Origin: an uncultured bacterium
Lineage (GTDB): Bacteria > Cyanobacteriota > Vampirovibrionia > Gastranaerophilales > Gastranaerophilaceae
Assembly (NCBI GenBank): GCA_948964545.1
Contig: CAREDV010000001.1
Span: 248,001 to 312,000 of the forward strand
DNA: 64,000 nt
Direction: 5' to 3'
Part shown: piece after piece, positions 16,767 to 24,508 of the stretch
Layout of the letters: each line of letters begins with the position of its first letter
How positions within the stretch are numbered: the stretch's first letter is position 1
Translations under genes and position numbers: made by a program
Notes under the pieces: generated by a model
Told to the model about the DNA's origin: nothing
Database searches by the model: none
Seen by the model: only the letters and a program-made list of their open reading frames with translations

Positions 16767-16775
16767 TGTTATAAT
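16767..16775 (+). promoter_or_regulatory. extended -10 promoter before rbfA
   Basis: TG-T-TATAAT with TATAAT at 16770-16775, followed by AAGGAG and the rbfA ATG at 16796. It suggests that rbfA-truB and the genes behind can be transcribed independently of infB. Confidence 0.55.
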
Positions 16776-16795
16776 TACTTTACAAGGAGATAATT

Positions 16796-17140
16796 ATGAC
16801 TTTAAGAAACGAACGTGTAAGAAAAGAATTAATGAGAGATATTTCCGATATCTTGAGAAAAGAAATCCGCGGACTTGCAGGAGTTGTATCTGTTCTGGAT
16901 GTCGAAGTTTCTCATGATAATTCTTTTGCAAAAGTTATATATAGTGTCTTAGGTTCTGAAGAACAGGTAGAAAAAACTAAGGAAACAATCGAAAAAAGCA
17001 CTCCGAAAATTCGTTATGAAGTCGGAAAACGCATCCGTTTGCGCTTAACTCCCGAATTGAAATTCGTTTATACTGATTCTCTTGAAAAAGGTTCAAGAGT
17101 GAGCGAGCTTATTGATAAGATTTCTCGCGGGGAAATATAA
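16796..17140 (+). CDS. rbfA: ribosome-binding factor A
   Basis: A small KH-type protein needed for late 30S maturation and cold adaptation. The 114-aa sequence begins with the family pattern RNERVRKELMRDISDILRKE and has VSVLDVEVSHDNSFAKVIYS and LRLTPELKFVYTDSLEKG. AAGGAG precedes the ATG by eight bases. The stop overlaps the truB start by one base. Confidence 0.93.
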   Translation: MTLRNERVRKELMRDISDILRKEIRGLAGVVSVLDVEVSHDNSFAKVIYSVLGSEEQVEKTKETIEKSTPKIRYEVGKRIRLRLTPELKFVYTDSLEKGSRVSELIDKISRGEI

Positions 17141-17976
17141 TGCCTTTCGGCTTTTTGAATATATATAAACCAGTGGGAATGACTTCGCATGATGTTGTTG
17201 CAGTTCTACGACGGCTGACAAAAATTAAGCAAATTGGACATACGGGAACGCTTGATCCTTTTGCAGAGGGAGTCTTGCCTGTTTGTGTCGGAAAAGCGAC
17301 ACGTTTGATTGAATTTTTAGATGATGATAAGGAATATCTTGCGACGGTTCAGTTTGGCTCATCAACGACAACTTACGATATTGAGGGTGAAAAAACTTTT
17401 GTATCAGATGAAAAAATTACGGCGGATGATATTGATTTGACCCAGTTTAATGGCGAGATAGAACAGTTCCCGCCTATTTATTCAGCGATTAAGGTTAATG
17501 GTAAAAAACTTTACGAGTATGCCCGCGAGGGAAAAGATGTTGAAATTCAACCGCGCAGAGTCGTAATCGAAAAAATTGAACTTAAAAGTTTTAATGAAGA
17601 ATTACAGCAGGCGGAAATTTTAATCAAATGTTCAAAGGGTACTTATATCCGTTCAATTGCACATGATTTAGGGCAAAATATCGGAGTTGGTGCGCATCTG
17701 GTGAAACTTATCCGCACGCAGGCAGGAAAGTTCAAAGTAAAAAACAGTATAATGCTTGACGGAATTGATGCAGCGGCAAATCTTATAAATCCGCTTGAGA
17801 TGCTTGATTTGCCTCAGTTAATTGTAAATGAGGAACAGCTTAAAAAAATTCGTCATGGTATGCCTATTGAAAATTGCGGGTATAGTGGTAACATTGTATT
17901 GACTTATGATAATAATATTGTTGCCATAGCTTTGGCTGACAGTGATAAGATAAAAGTCAAGAAAGTGTTTTTATGA
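17140..17976 (+). CDS. truB: tRNA pseudouridine(55) synthase
   Basis: Makes the universal pseudouridine 55 in the T-loop of tRNAs. The catalytic Asp is D39 in GHTGTLDPFAEGVLP, and KPVGMTSHDVV precedes it; the central motif AIKVNGKKLYEYAREG and CSKGTYIRSIAHDLG are also typical. Length 278 aa fits the short bacterial form. ATG overlaps the rbfA stop (TAATG), and the end overlaps the following DUF2993 gene by four bases, so translation of the three genes is coupled. Confidence 0.95.
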   Translation: MPFGFLNIYKPVGMTSHDVVAVLRRLTKIKQIGHTGTLDPFAEGVLPVCVGKATRLIEFLDDDKEYLATVQFGSSTTTYDIEGEKTFVSDEKITADDIDLTQFNGEIEQFPPIYSAIKVNGKKLYEYAREGKDVEIQPRRVVIEKIELKSFNEELQQAEILIKCSKGTYIRSIAHDLGQNIGVGAHLVKLIRTQAGKFKVKNSIMLDGIDAAANLINPLEMLDLPQLIVNEEQLKKIRHGMPIENCGYSGNIVLTYDNNIVAIALADSDKIKVKKVFL

Positions 17977-18812
17977 AAAAGATAATTTTAATATTGATGT
18001 TATTAAGTTCTGTGTGTTACGCTTCCTGCGACGTCCAATGCGTTGAACCGTACGGGCTTTCATCAGGTGTTTCAAGATTTTTCAGCTCTGTAACTGGGCA
18101 GAACTTTTTAGCTGAAAGAATTGGGTCGGCATTACTCAAAAAAGCAATCAAAAAAAATATTGAATGCGGTTCTATTAAAACCAATTTGCAATCTTTTAGT
18201 GTTCGAGATTTGAAGAAGGGTAAATTCAAGTCAATTGAAATTAAAGGCAAAGATGTCAATGTGCAGGGGATTTATATAACTTCTTTTGATGTCAAAACTT
18301 TATGCAATTTTAACTATCTTGTCGACAACAAAAAGGGTGATGTGATTGTAAAAGAAAATATGCCCATGTCGTTGAATGTTACAATCAGCGAGGATGATTT
18401 GAACAAAACTATGACATCATCTGATTACAAACGTTTGATTGATGATGTAAACTCGCTTGCAGGCGGGATTTTTGAGGTTAATTCAACTCAGGTAAAACTT
18501 AAAAATAACAAAATGTATTATGTTATAAAATATAATATTCCGTTTGTGAGAAAATCCAAAGAAATCGTTCTTTGTGCAAATTTAAAGGTGGATAATGGTA
18601 AAATTATGCTTGCTGATACAAGTTTTGCAGGCAGTAATACAACATTAGATATAAATAAATTTTCAAAATTATTAAATTACATAAATCCGCTTGATTTTTC
18701 TGCAAAAATATTGGAAAATAAAGATGCAAAAATAAATATCCAAAACGTAAAAATTGCGGATAAAAAAATCACAATTGACGGTATAGTGACTGTCTTAAAA
18801 GATAAGGAATAA
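17973..18812 (+). CDS. DUF2993 (LmeA-like) exported lipid-binding-type protein
   Basis: A 279-aa protein with a clear signal peptide (KKIILILMLLSSVCYASC, possible lipobox near VCYASC). The body alternates short beta strands, as in the DUF2993 family found mainly in Cyanobacteria and Actinobacteria. Relevant segments are FSVRDLKKGKFKSIEIKG and PMSLNVTISEDDLNKTM. Relatives are thought to bind lipids at the envelope. It starts four bases inside truB (ATGA overlap) and is followed three bases later by a GerMN-domain gene. Confidence 0.75.
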   Translation: MKKIILILMLLSSVCYASCDVQCVEPYGLSSGVSRFFSSVTGQNFLAERIGSALLKKAIKKNIECGSIKTNLQSFSVRDLKKGKFKSIEIKGKDVNVQGIYITSFDVKTLCNFNYLVDNKKGDVIVKENMPMSLNVTISEDDLNKTMTSSDYKRLIDDVNSLAGGIFEVNSTQVKLKNNKMYYVIKYNIPFVRKSKEIVLCANLKVDNGKIMLADTSFAGSNTTLDINKFSKLLNYINPLDFSAKILENKDAKINIQNVKIADKKITIDGIVTVLKDKE

Positions 18813-18815
18813 ATT

Positions 18816-19415
18816 ATGCGTAAAGACGAAAGAATGTTTTTAGCTGTAACTGCGGTAATCATGGTCGCCGTGTGTTCATTTCTGGCACTGAGAATGTTTT
18901 ATCATAATGATGATAATATTTCAGGGCCATTATTGCCTAAAACGGAAACTCCTGGTGAAAATACGCAAAAACCTGAAACACCTGTTGAAAAGGTTTATGT
19001 CAACGTATATTTTATTGGACAAAACGAAAATAAAGAAGAAGTTTACAAAGCTGTTAACCGCGAATATGATAAGGATGTTGATGGTTCAAAGATTAAATTT
19101 GCAATTCAGGCTTTGATTTCAGGCCCTAAACAACACGAAAAAGCAAAAGGTGTTTATACAGAAATTCCTGCAAATACAAGAATAATTTCAATAAATGAAA
19201 CGGACGATAAAATTATAATAAATCTTAACTCAGAATTTGAGCAAGGCGGCGGAACTGAAAGTATTTACAAAAGATTAAATCAGATTATAAAAACAGCTAA
19301 AAGAAATACAACTAAACCTGTTTATCTTTATATAAACGGCAGTAAGGCAGAAGTTATCGGCGGTGAAGGAATAATGATTACGCAGCCTTTGAATGAAAAT
19401 TCTCTGGAAGGTTAG
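18816..19415 (+). CDS. membrane-anchored GerMN-domain protein
   Basis: A 199-aa protein with one N-terminal hydrophobic helix (LAVTAVIMVAVCSFLALRMF), a Pro/Glu-rich linker and a GerMN domain. The domain shows VYVNVYFIGQ, KIKFAIQALISGP, the beta pattern IISINETDDKIIINLNSEF and IYKRLNQIIKTA. GerMN domains occur in spore germination proteins and in envelope proteins of non-sporulating bacteria; no sporulation context exists here. It is probably periplasmic and anchored in the inner membrane, in an operon with the DUF2993 protein. Confidence 0.75.
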   Translation: MRKDERMFLAVTAVIMVAVCSFLALRMFYHNDDNISGPLLPKTETPGENTQKPETPVEKVYVNVYFIGQNENKEEVYKAVNREYDKDVDGSKIKFAIQALISGPKQHEKAKGVYTEIPANTRIISINETDDKIIINLNSEFEQGGGTESIYKRLNQIIKTAKRNTTKPVYLYINGSKAEVIGGEGIMITQPLNENSLEG

Positions 19416-19679
19416 ATGAAAGATTTAGAGTATTATTTAAACCTTGATTGGACACTGATAGAGGGAGTTGATACGGATTTTGACGGCAACCCTTATCATT
19501 ATATTGAGATAAAAGAGATTCCGAGTTTTTTGTTTTGTGCCAAAACGCTTGAAAAAGCCCGTGCAAGTTATAAAGAACAATTAAAATGGACATTAAAAGT
19601 AATGCTGGAAAGTGCAGAGCATATAACAGAACCTGGTGAGGAAGAAGAAGAACCCGACTGGGAAAGTATGTGTCCTTAA
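19416..19679 (+). CDS. small HicB-like fold protein
   Basis: An 87-aa acidic protein that starts directly after the stop of the GerMN gene (TAGATG). The pattern YYLNLDWTLIEG, YHYIEIKEIPSFLFCAKTLE and KARASYKEQLKWTLKVML resembles the single beta-beta-beta-alpha fold of HicB-type proteins. No HicA partner lies nearby, so it is probably not a toxin-antitoxin pair. The acidic tail ends in EEEEEPDWESM. Its 3' end overlaps the convergent GntR gene by four bases. Function unknown. Confidence 0.6.
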   Translation: MKDLEYYLNLDWTLIEGVDTDFDGNPYHYIEIKEIPSFLFCAKTLEKARASYKEQLKWTLKVMLESAEHITEPGEEEEEPDWESMCP

Positions 19680-20806
19680 TTTTTATACACATCTGCATAT
19701 TTAGGGTTTACTGCAAGCCATTTGAATGTCTGTTCGTCAGTTTCAGGAATATCAATGACAAATGTTCCGCCGTAACGTCCGCGAGAAAAAGCAAGATACC
19801 CTTCATTTGCAAGATTATGGAATGCTTTTCTGATTGTGTTTGGGCTTAAATCAAGCTGTTTTGAAAGCTCTGTGATTGACGGGAGTTTAGAGCCTATTTC
19901 ATAATTTTCGGCAATTAGTCTTTTAATGTGATTTTGTGTCTTTTCGTAATAATAAAATGCAGTTTCAGGAGCTGATGCAAAAATAGAAGTTTCGCGTTTG
20001 TCTGATATCTTTGATTCAAACGGCATTCTGAGAACTGTTGTACCGTAACGACCGCGTCTGGCAAGCAAAATTCCCTCGTCAATTAAAACTTTTAATGCAT
20101 CATGAATTGTCTTGATGCTTACCGATAATTCTTTTGAAAGTTCGGCATGTGCAGGAATTTTGTCTCCAGTTTTCAGGTTGTCTGTAATATATTTTTTTAA
20201 ATCATTTTCAACTTTTTTAACAAGTGTGTTATTGCTGTTCTGAGTTTCTTCAACCTGGAAATCAGTTGAGAGAATTTTCCAGCCTGTCTCGTTTGAATTT
20301 TTAAACTTATGCTCAAGAATATTCAATGTTCCCAAGCTTTCGAGTGCAAGTCTTGTTGTGTTTGCAGAACAGCATATTGACTTTGAGATAATTCTTGATG
20401 AAGGCAGGTTGTCGCCTGTTTTAAAATTATTCTCAATAATATATTTTTTTATTGCGTTAATAGCAATTTCGCGTTTTGAAGTAAGTTTTCTAAAACTTCC
20501 CTCGCTCTGGTCTTTTACGATTGTCCCGATGCATTGTTTAGATTCAACAAAACCTAAATCTTCAATGTATCTCAATGCATTTTGGATTGTTCCGATGCTT
20601 ACGCCTAAAAGGTATGCAAGGTCAGGTTTTGTCGGAAGCAGTGTATTCGGTTTTACATTTTTGTTTGTTTGTATAACATTTGTAAGCCATTTACCTATAG
20701 TAATTGCTTTTGATTCTTTTATATTCTTCAAATCGGGCAGTGAGGAATTAATGTCACTAACCTTTATTTGTTCTAAACTTGATTTTTGCGGGAGAATATA
20801 CTTCAT
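19676..20806 (-). CDS. regulator with four tandem GntR-type winged helices
   Basis: A 376-aa protein with four consecutive GntR-like winged-helix units and no recognisable effector domain. Their recognition helices lie near LLGVSIGTIQNALRYIEDLG, SICCSANTTRLALESLGTL, ELSVSIKTIHDALKVLIDEG and QLDLSPNTIRKAFHNLANEG. Units 3 and 4 also share the wing sequence RRGRYGTT/SRGRYGGT. The ATG at 20806 is preferred over 20812 because GAGG lies seven bases upstream. It is divergent from panC and may control it. A single GntR domain followed by a ligand domain is the norm, so this architecture is unusual. Confidence 0.8.
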   Translation of the reverse strand: MKYILPQKSSLEQIKVSDINSSLPDLKNIKESKAITIGKWLTNVIQTNKNVKPNTLLPTKPDLAYLLGVSIGTIQNALRYIEDLGFVESKQCIGTIVKDQSEGSFRKLTSKREIAINAIKKYIIENNFKTGDNLPSSRIISKSICCSANTTRLALESLGTLNILEHKFKNSNETGWKILSTDFQVEETQNSNNTLVKKVENDLKKYITDNLKTGDKIPAHAELSKELSVSIKTIHDALKVLIDEGILLARRGRYGTTVLRMPFESKISDKRETSIFASAPETAFYYYEKTQNHIKRLIAENYEIGSKLPSITELSKQLDLSPNTIRKAFHNLANEGYLAFSRGRYGGTFVIDIPETDEQTFKWLAVNPKYADVYKN

Positions 20807-20891
20807 ACACATACCTCATTAATAATACACTATTTATAAAAAAACAGCAAATATTTTTTTGCGAGTTTGTAAAGACAAATTTACATTATTG

Positions 20892-20900
20892 TGATATAAT
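20892..20900 (+). promoter_or_regulatory. extended -10 promoter of panC
   Basis: TG-A-TATAAT with TATAAT at 20895-20900, twenty bases before the panC ATG; AGAGG serves as ribosome binding site. Confidence 0.6.
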
Positions 20901-20919
20901 TTTTTTGAAAAGAGGTAAT

Positions 20920-21774
20920 ATGCTTATTCATACAATAGCTGAAATGAGAGAAAAGATTAGAGAGTGGAAAAAAGACGGATTAACCGTGGGATTAGTCCCT
21001 ACAATGGGTGCTTTGCATAATGGTCATAAGAGTTTAATTGAAAAATCCGTTGAAAAATGTGATAAAACAGTTGTTTCAGTATTTGTAAATCCTATTCAAT
21101 TCTGCCCAGGAGAAGATTTGGATAAATACCCAAGAACTCTGGATGAGGATGAAAAATTATGTCAAGATGCGGGTGTTGATATCGTTTTTGCTCCGTCGCC
21201 AAAAGAAATGTACGGAGATGGGCATATTATGTCAAATGATTTTTTGACTTATGTTATACCACCTTATTTTTATGTGGATAAGCTTTGCGGAAAGTCGCGC
21301 GTTGGTCATTTTGACGGGGTTTGTACTGTTGTAAATAAATTGTTTAATATTATTCAGCCAGATTTTGCTTTCTTTGGTGAAAAAGACAGGCAGCAGTTGA
21401 TTATTTTGAAAAAGATGGTTAAGGATTTGAATATTCCTGTAGAAATTATTCCTTGTCCCATAGTAAGAGAAGAAAGCGGGCTTGCACTTTCATCTAGAAA
21501 CAAATATTTATCTAATGAAGATAAAATTGAGGCACTTGCTCTAAGCAAAATTTTGTTCAATATTAAAGCTTGTTATAAGAAAGGTATAACTGAGGTTAAG
21601 GCTTTAACAGAAACGGCATATTCATATCTTAATGAAAAACATTCACTTGAATATTTGGAGTTCCGTGATGCTGATGATTTAGAAGAAAAAGTTATTGCCA
21701 ATGATAATACAATTGTGTTTATTGCATTAAAAATCGGAAATGTCAGATTGATTGATAATATTGCGCTGAGGTAA
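20920..21774 (+). CDS. panC: pantothenate synthetase
   Basis: Joins pantoate and beta-alanine with ATP, the last step of pantothenate (vitamin B5) synthesis. Motifs are GLVPTMGALHNGHKSLI (contains the HxGH nucleotide-binding motif), FVNPIQFCPGEDLDKYPR, GKSRVGHFDGVCTVV and SSRNKYLS. An ATG at 20920 with AGAGG upstream gives 284 aa, the family length; the in-frame ATG at 20779 would add a segment that overlaps the divergent promoter. No panB or panD is seen in the window. Confidence 0.94.
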   Translation: MLIHTIAEMREKIREWKKDGLTVGLVPTMGALHNGHKSLIEKSVEKCDKTVVSVFVNPIQFCPGEDLDKYPRTLDEDEKLCQDAGVDIVFAPSPKEMYGDGHIMSNDFLTYVIPPYFYVDKLCGKSRVGHFDGVCTVVNKLFNIIQPDFAFFGEKDRQQLIILKKMVKDLNIPVEIIPCPIVREESGLALSSRNKYLSNEDKIEALALSKILFNIKACYKKGITEVKALTETAYSYLNEKHSLEYLEFRDADDLEEKVIANDNTIVFIALKIGNVRLIDNIALR

Positions 21775-21776
21775 GT

Positions 21777-22685
21777 ATGCTGAACTTTTATAAGGCTTTG
21801 ATTAAATCATTGGAATTCCTTTTAAATGTTATGTTTGTATTTCAAATAGCATTAATGATAACAGTGTTTTTGACTGCAACATATTGGTTTTTGGATTTAA
21901 TTAACTGTTCTGCTTTTGAGTTTGTAAGACCTTTGGCAGAAAGTATTTCTGATTTTGTAAGACTTTTTTATCAGGAAGATATTGAAATTGGCGGAGTCTA
22001 TATTGACGGCTCGCTTTTACTGTTTGATATTCTTGCATTGATTGCCGTATTTCTTATTACAAAATCTAAATTCTATGTTTATCGCTGGATTGAATATATT
22101 GAAGCTGCAATAAAAGTTTGTTTAAAAGAGATTGAGGAAAATTTCAATAAAGAACTTCAGCAGGAAGCAGAAGAAAGAATTAAACAGTGTAATAATGTTG
22201 CAATACTTATTCAGTTTGAAGTGAAAAATATGTATGTGGATTACGAGCGCACAAATTTGAAAGAAAAAGAGGATGAAGCATTCAAAATTTTTTATTCGGC
22301 AATAAAAGCACTTACTGGTTGTAAATTTGCGAAAACAGACGATAAAATGCTTATTTTAATGGATAATTTTCAAAGAGTTGATAATCTTTTGAATTTTATA
22401 GATATGACAATAAACCGTATAAGAGCCAATATGAAAAAGGATAAATGGGCTCTTTTCAGCTACGTAGCAGTTGATGTGTATAATTCTAAGTTAAACTTTA
22501 AAACCGAAGTATATCCTATTTTAGAAAAACTACTTTCACTTCGTCACAAAAATGAAGCACTTTGCCTTGGAAATTTTAATTTAAGATATAAATTAAATAA
22601 AGAACAGATGTATACACTGTTTGTGAAAGGCTCATATAATATTATAGAAGAGTGCGATGTATTTGCGATGATTAAGAAAGATTAA
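21777..22685 (+). CDS. hypothetical membrane protein
   Basis: A 302-aa protein with two membrane segments near residues 12-42 and 80-97 (VMFVFQIALMITVFLTATYW and LLLFDILALIAVFLI). A helical linker follows, then a cytoplasmic domain of about 170 residues with alternating beta and alpha elements (VAILIQFEVKNMYVDYERT, ALFSYVAVDVY). The pattern loosely recalls a degenerate nucleotide-cyclase-like fold, but no catalytic residues are evident. The start overlaps the panC ribosome-binding region two bases after the panC stop. Function unknown. Confidence 0.65.
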   Translation: MLNFYKALIKSLEFLLNVMFVFQIALMITVFLTATYWFLDLINCSAFEFVRPLAESISDFVRLFYQEDIEIGGVYIDGSLLLFDILALIAVFLITKSKFYVYRWIEYIEAAIKVCLKEIEENFNKELQQEAEERIKQCNNVAILIQFEVKNMYVDYERTNLKEKEDEAFKIFYSAIKALTGCKFAKTDDKMLILMDNFQRVDNLLNFIDMTINRIRANMKKDKWALFSYVAVDVYNSKLNFKTEVYPILEKLLSLRHKNEALCLGNFNLRYKLNKEQMYTLFVKGSYNIIEECDVFAMIKKD

Positions 22686-22723
22686 CCAAACTCTTGCATT
22701 TTGATATTTTTCATATATTATAG

Positions 22724-22880
22724 GATTATACCGCAGACAGTTAGCAGGAATGGCAAAATTTAGGTTTTGTAAATTCCTTTAAAAGACCAGCTAACCGAGG
22801 TTGAACAGTCGAAATATAAATATTGATTTGTTTGATTTTGCGGTCTGATTATAGAAAGATGCAAAATCTTTTTGTATGTA
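22724..22880 (+). promoter_or_regulatory. ribosomal protein L10 leader
   Basis: A 220-bp untranslated region before rplJ has the position and the sequence hallmarks of the L10 leader, including GCAGACAGTTAGCAGGAAT and the ACCGAGGTTGAAC segment near 22795. L10(L12)4 binding to such a leader represses the rplJL operon (family knowledge). Boundaries are approximate. Confidence 0.7.
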
Positions 22881-22908
22881 AGAGGTACAAACAGTAAAGG
22901 AGCTAAAC

Positions 22909-23430
22909 ATGGCAACAAAAGCTTTTAAATCTGAAAAAATAGATGCTATAAAAGCAAAAGCAGAAAAAGCCCAAGTAGCTATTTTAACTGAATATAAAGG
23001 TTACTCTGTAGAAGAAATCACTAATTTGAGACGTGCTTTGCAAAAAGACGGCGGTGATTACATGGTAACTAAAAATACTTTGGCTAAAATCGCTTTCAAG
23101 GGTACTGATTTTGAAGTTCTTGCCGAATCTTTAACAGGTCCTATCGCTATTGCGTTTGGTTTTGAAGATCAGGTAAGCCCTGCAAAAGCAGTTGCAAAAT
23201 TTATCAAAGAAAGCAAAAAAGGAGCAATCCTAGGCGGTGCATTAGACGGTAAATTGTTATCAGCACAAGAAGCAGAAGCATTATCAAAACTTCCATCAAA
23301 AGAAGAACTTATTGCGAAAATTCTTGGCTCTATCAACTCACCTGCTTCAGGTATCGTTGGATCAGTTAACGCAGTTATGGCACAACTTACAAGAGCTATG
23401 GCAGCAGTTAGAGATCAAAAAAGTGCTTAA
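22909..23430 (+). CDS. rplJ: 50S ribosomal protein L10
   Basis: Base of the ribosomal stalk; binds 23S rRNA and carries L7/L12 dimers. The 173-aa sequence has the family pattern VAILTEYKGYSVEEITNLRR, DYMVTKNTLAKIA and LTGPIAIAFG, with a C-terminal helix for L12. AAGGAG lies seven bases before the ATG. The rplKA genes that often precede it are not here. Confidence 0.95.
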   Translation: MATKAFKSEKIDAIKAKAEKAQVAILTEYKGYSVEEITNLRRALQKDGGDYMVTKNTLAKIAFKGTDFEVLAESLTGPIAIAFGFEDQVSPAKAVAKFIKESKKGAILGGALDGKLLSAQEAEALSKLPSKEELIAKILGSINSPASGIVGSVNAVMAQLTRAMAAVRDQKSA

Positions 23431-23473
23431 TGCATTTTATTAGTACACAAATTAAATTAAAAGGAGAAAAATA

Positions 23474-23848
23474 ATGAGTAACGTAGAAACAATTTTAGAA
23501 TCAATTGAAAAATTAACTTTGTTAGAAGCAGCTGAATTAGTAAAAGCTATGGAAGAAAAATTCGGCGTATCAGCAGCAGCTCCTGTAGCTGTAGCAGCAG
23601 CTCCTGCAGCAGCTGGTGAAGCAGCAGCTGAAGAAGCATCTGAAGTTAACGTAATCTTGGCTTCAGCAGGCGCTAACAAAATCGCTGTATTGAAAGAAGT
23701 TCGTGCTATCACAGGTCTTGGCTTGAAAGAAGCTAAAGATTTAGTAGACGGTGCTCCTAAAGCAGTTAAAGAAGGCATCAAAAAAGAAGATGCTGAAGCT
23801 ATCAAAAAACAACTTGAAGCTGCTGGCGCAACTGTTGAAATCAAGTAG
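23474..23848 (+). CDS. rplL: 50S ribosomal protein L7/L12
   Basis: Stalk protein that recruits translational GTPases. It has the N-terminal dimerisation helices, the Ala-rich hinge (AAAPVAVAAAPAAAGEAAAE) and the C-terminal domain with KIAVLKEVRAITGLGLKEAK and LVDGAPKAVKEG; 124 aa is normal. AAGGAG precedes the ATG. A strong terminator follows. Confidence 0.96.
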   Translation: MSNVETILESIEKLTLLEAAELVKAMEEKFGVSAAAPVAVAAAPAAAGEAAAEEASEVNVILASAGANKIAVLKEVRAITGLGLKEAKDLVDGAPKAVKEGIKKEDAEAIKKQLEAAGATVEIK

Positions 23849-23868
23849 TTCGACAATTGATAAATTTA

Positions 23869-23898
23869 AAAAGCACTCACTTATGTGGGTGCTTTTTT
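23869..23898 (+). terminator. terminator behind rplJL
   Basis: A ten-bp stem (23871-23880 with 23885-23894, one G-T pair) and a TTAT loop, followed by T residues. It overlaps the stop of the convergent nuclease gene and has A residues before the stem, so it may work in both directions. Confidence 0.85.
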
Positions 23899-24508
23899 AT
23901 ATACAAATTTTTCTGTATTCGCAAAATTCACATTTCTTAGAACGCATAACTGACGGTTGGGCGTTCTTGATTTTGTCACAAATTTCTAGGATTGGATTTT
24001 CATAGTCTTTATCAAAATCAATTATACAGTTTTGATTATTTTTAAGGTCAATATAGACAAACTTTATATTTTTACCGAATTTTTTTGATGCACATAAAAG
24101 ATAAACCATTGTTTGATAATCATATTCGGGATTCTTAGGGATTTGACCTGTTTTGTAATCAAGAATATAAAAATAGTTTTCGTCTTTAACTAAAGCATCT
24201 AAACGTCCGCCAATCCAGTATTCTCCTACTTTGCAGGAAAGATTGTATTCGGAATTTACGTAACTTTTTTGGAAAAACTCATTCTGTTTCAGATTTTCCC
24301 AAACAATGCGTTCATTTGAGTTCAATGCGGTTTCAAGCTTTGAAATATCACTCCTTTGAAGATAATAGTTTGCAAGTGCATGAACTTTTTTCCCCTTTTC
24401 AAAGTATGAGGTCTTTTGCGGTACGGAAATTTTTTCAACATATTTGAACCAATATTTTTGCGGGCAGGTTTCAAAAGTTTTTAGCATATTGGGTGAAAAG
24501 TTAGTCAT
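23897..24508 (-). CDS. PD-(D/E)XK nuclease with Cas4/AddB-type iron-sulfur cysteines
   Basis: A 203-aa RecB-like nuclease. Catalytic residues are visible as H43, D104 (GRLDAL), D117 and K119 (ILDYKTGQ). C15 and a C-terminal CEFCEYRKIC cluster (C193, C196, C202) match the 4Fe-4S pattern of AddB and Cas4 nuclease domains. The ATG at 24508 is used because GGAG lies nine bases upstream; it overlaps the end of the helicase gene by eight bases. Together they look like a two-subunit recombination helicase-nuclease. There is no CRISPR array or other cas gene, so a Cas4 role is unlikely. Confidence 0.85.
   Translation of the reverse strand: MTNFSPNMLKTFETCPQKYWFKYVEKISVPQKTSYFEKGKKVHALANYYLQRSDISKLETALNSNERIVWENLKQNEFFQKSYVNSEYNLSCKVGEYWIGGRLDALVKDENYFYILDYKTGQIPKNPEYDYQTMVYLLCASKKFGKNIKFVYIDLKNNQNCIIDFDKDYENPILEICDKIKNAQPSVMRSKKCEFCEYRKICI

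Noticed and set aside
19416..19679. HicAB toxin-antitoxin system
   Set aside because: The HicB-like protein has no HicA partner on either side.
23452..23856. 134-codon minus-strand ORF opposite rplL
   Set aside because: Mirror of the Ala-rich rplL coding sequence; no ribosome binding site, low-complexity product.
23897..24508. Possible Cas4
   Set aside because: The Fe-S nuclease pattern fits, but no CRISPR array or other cas gene exists in the window, and it overlaps an AddB/UvrD-like helicase gene.
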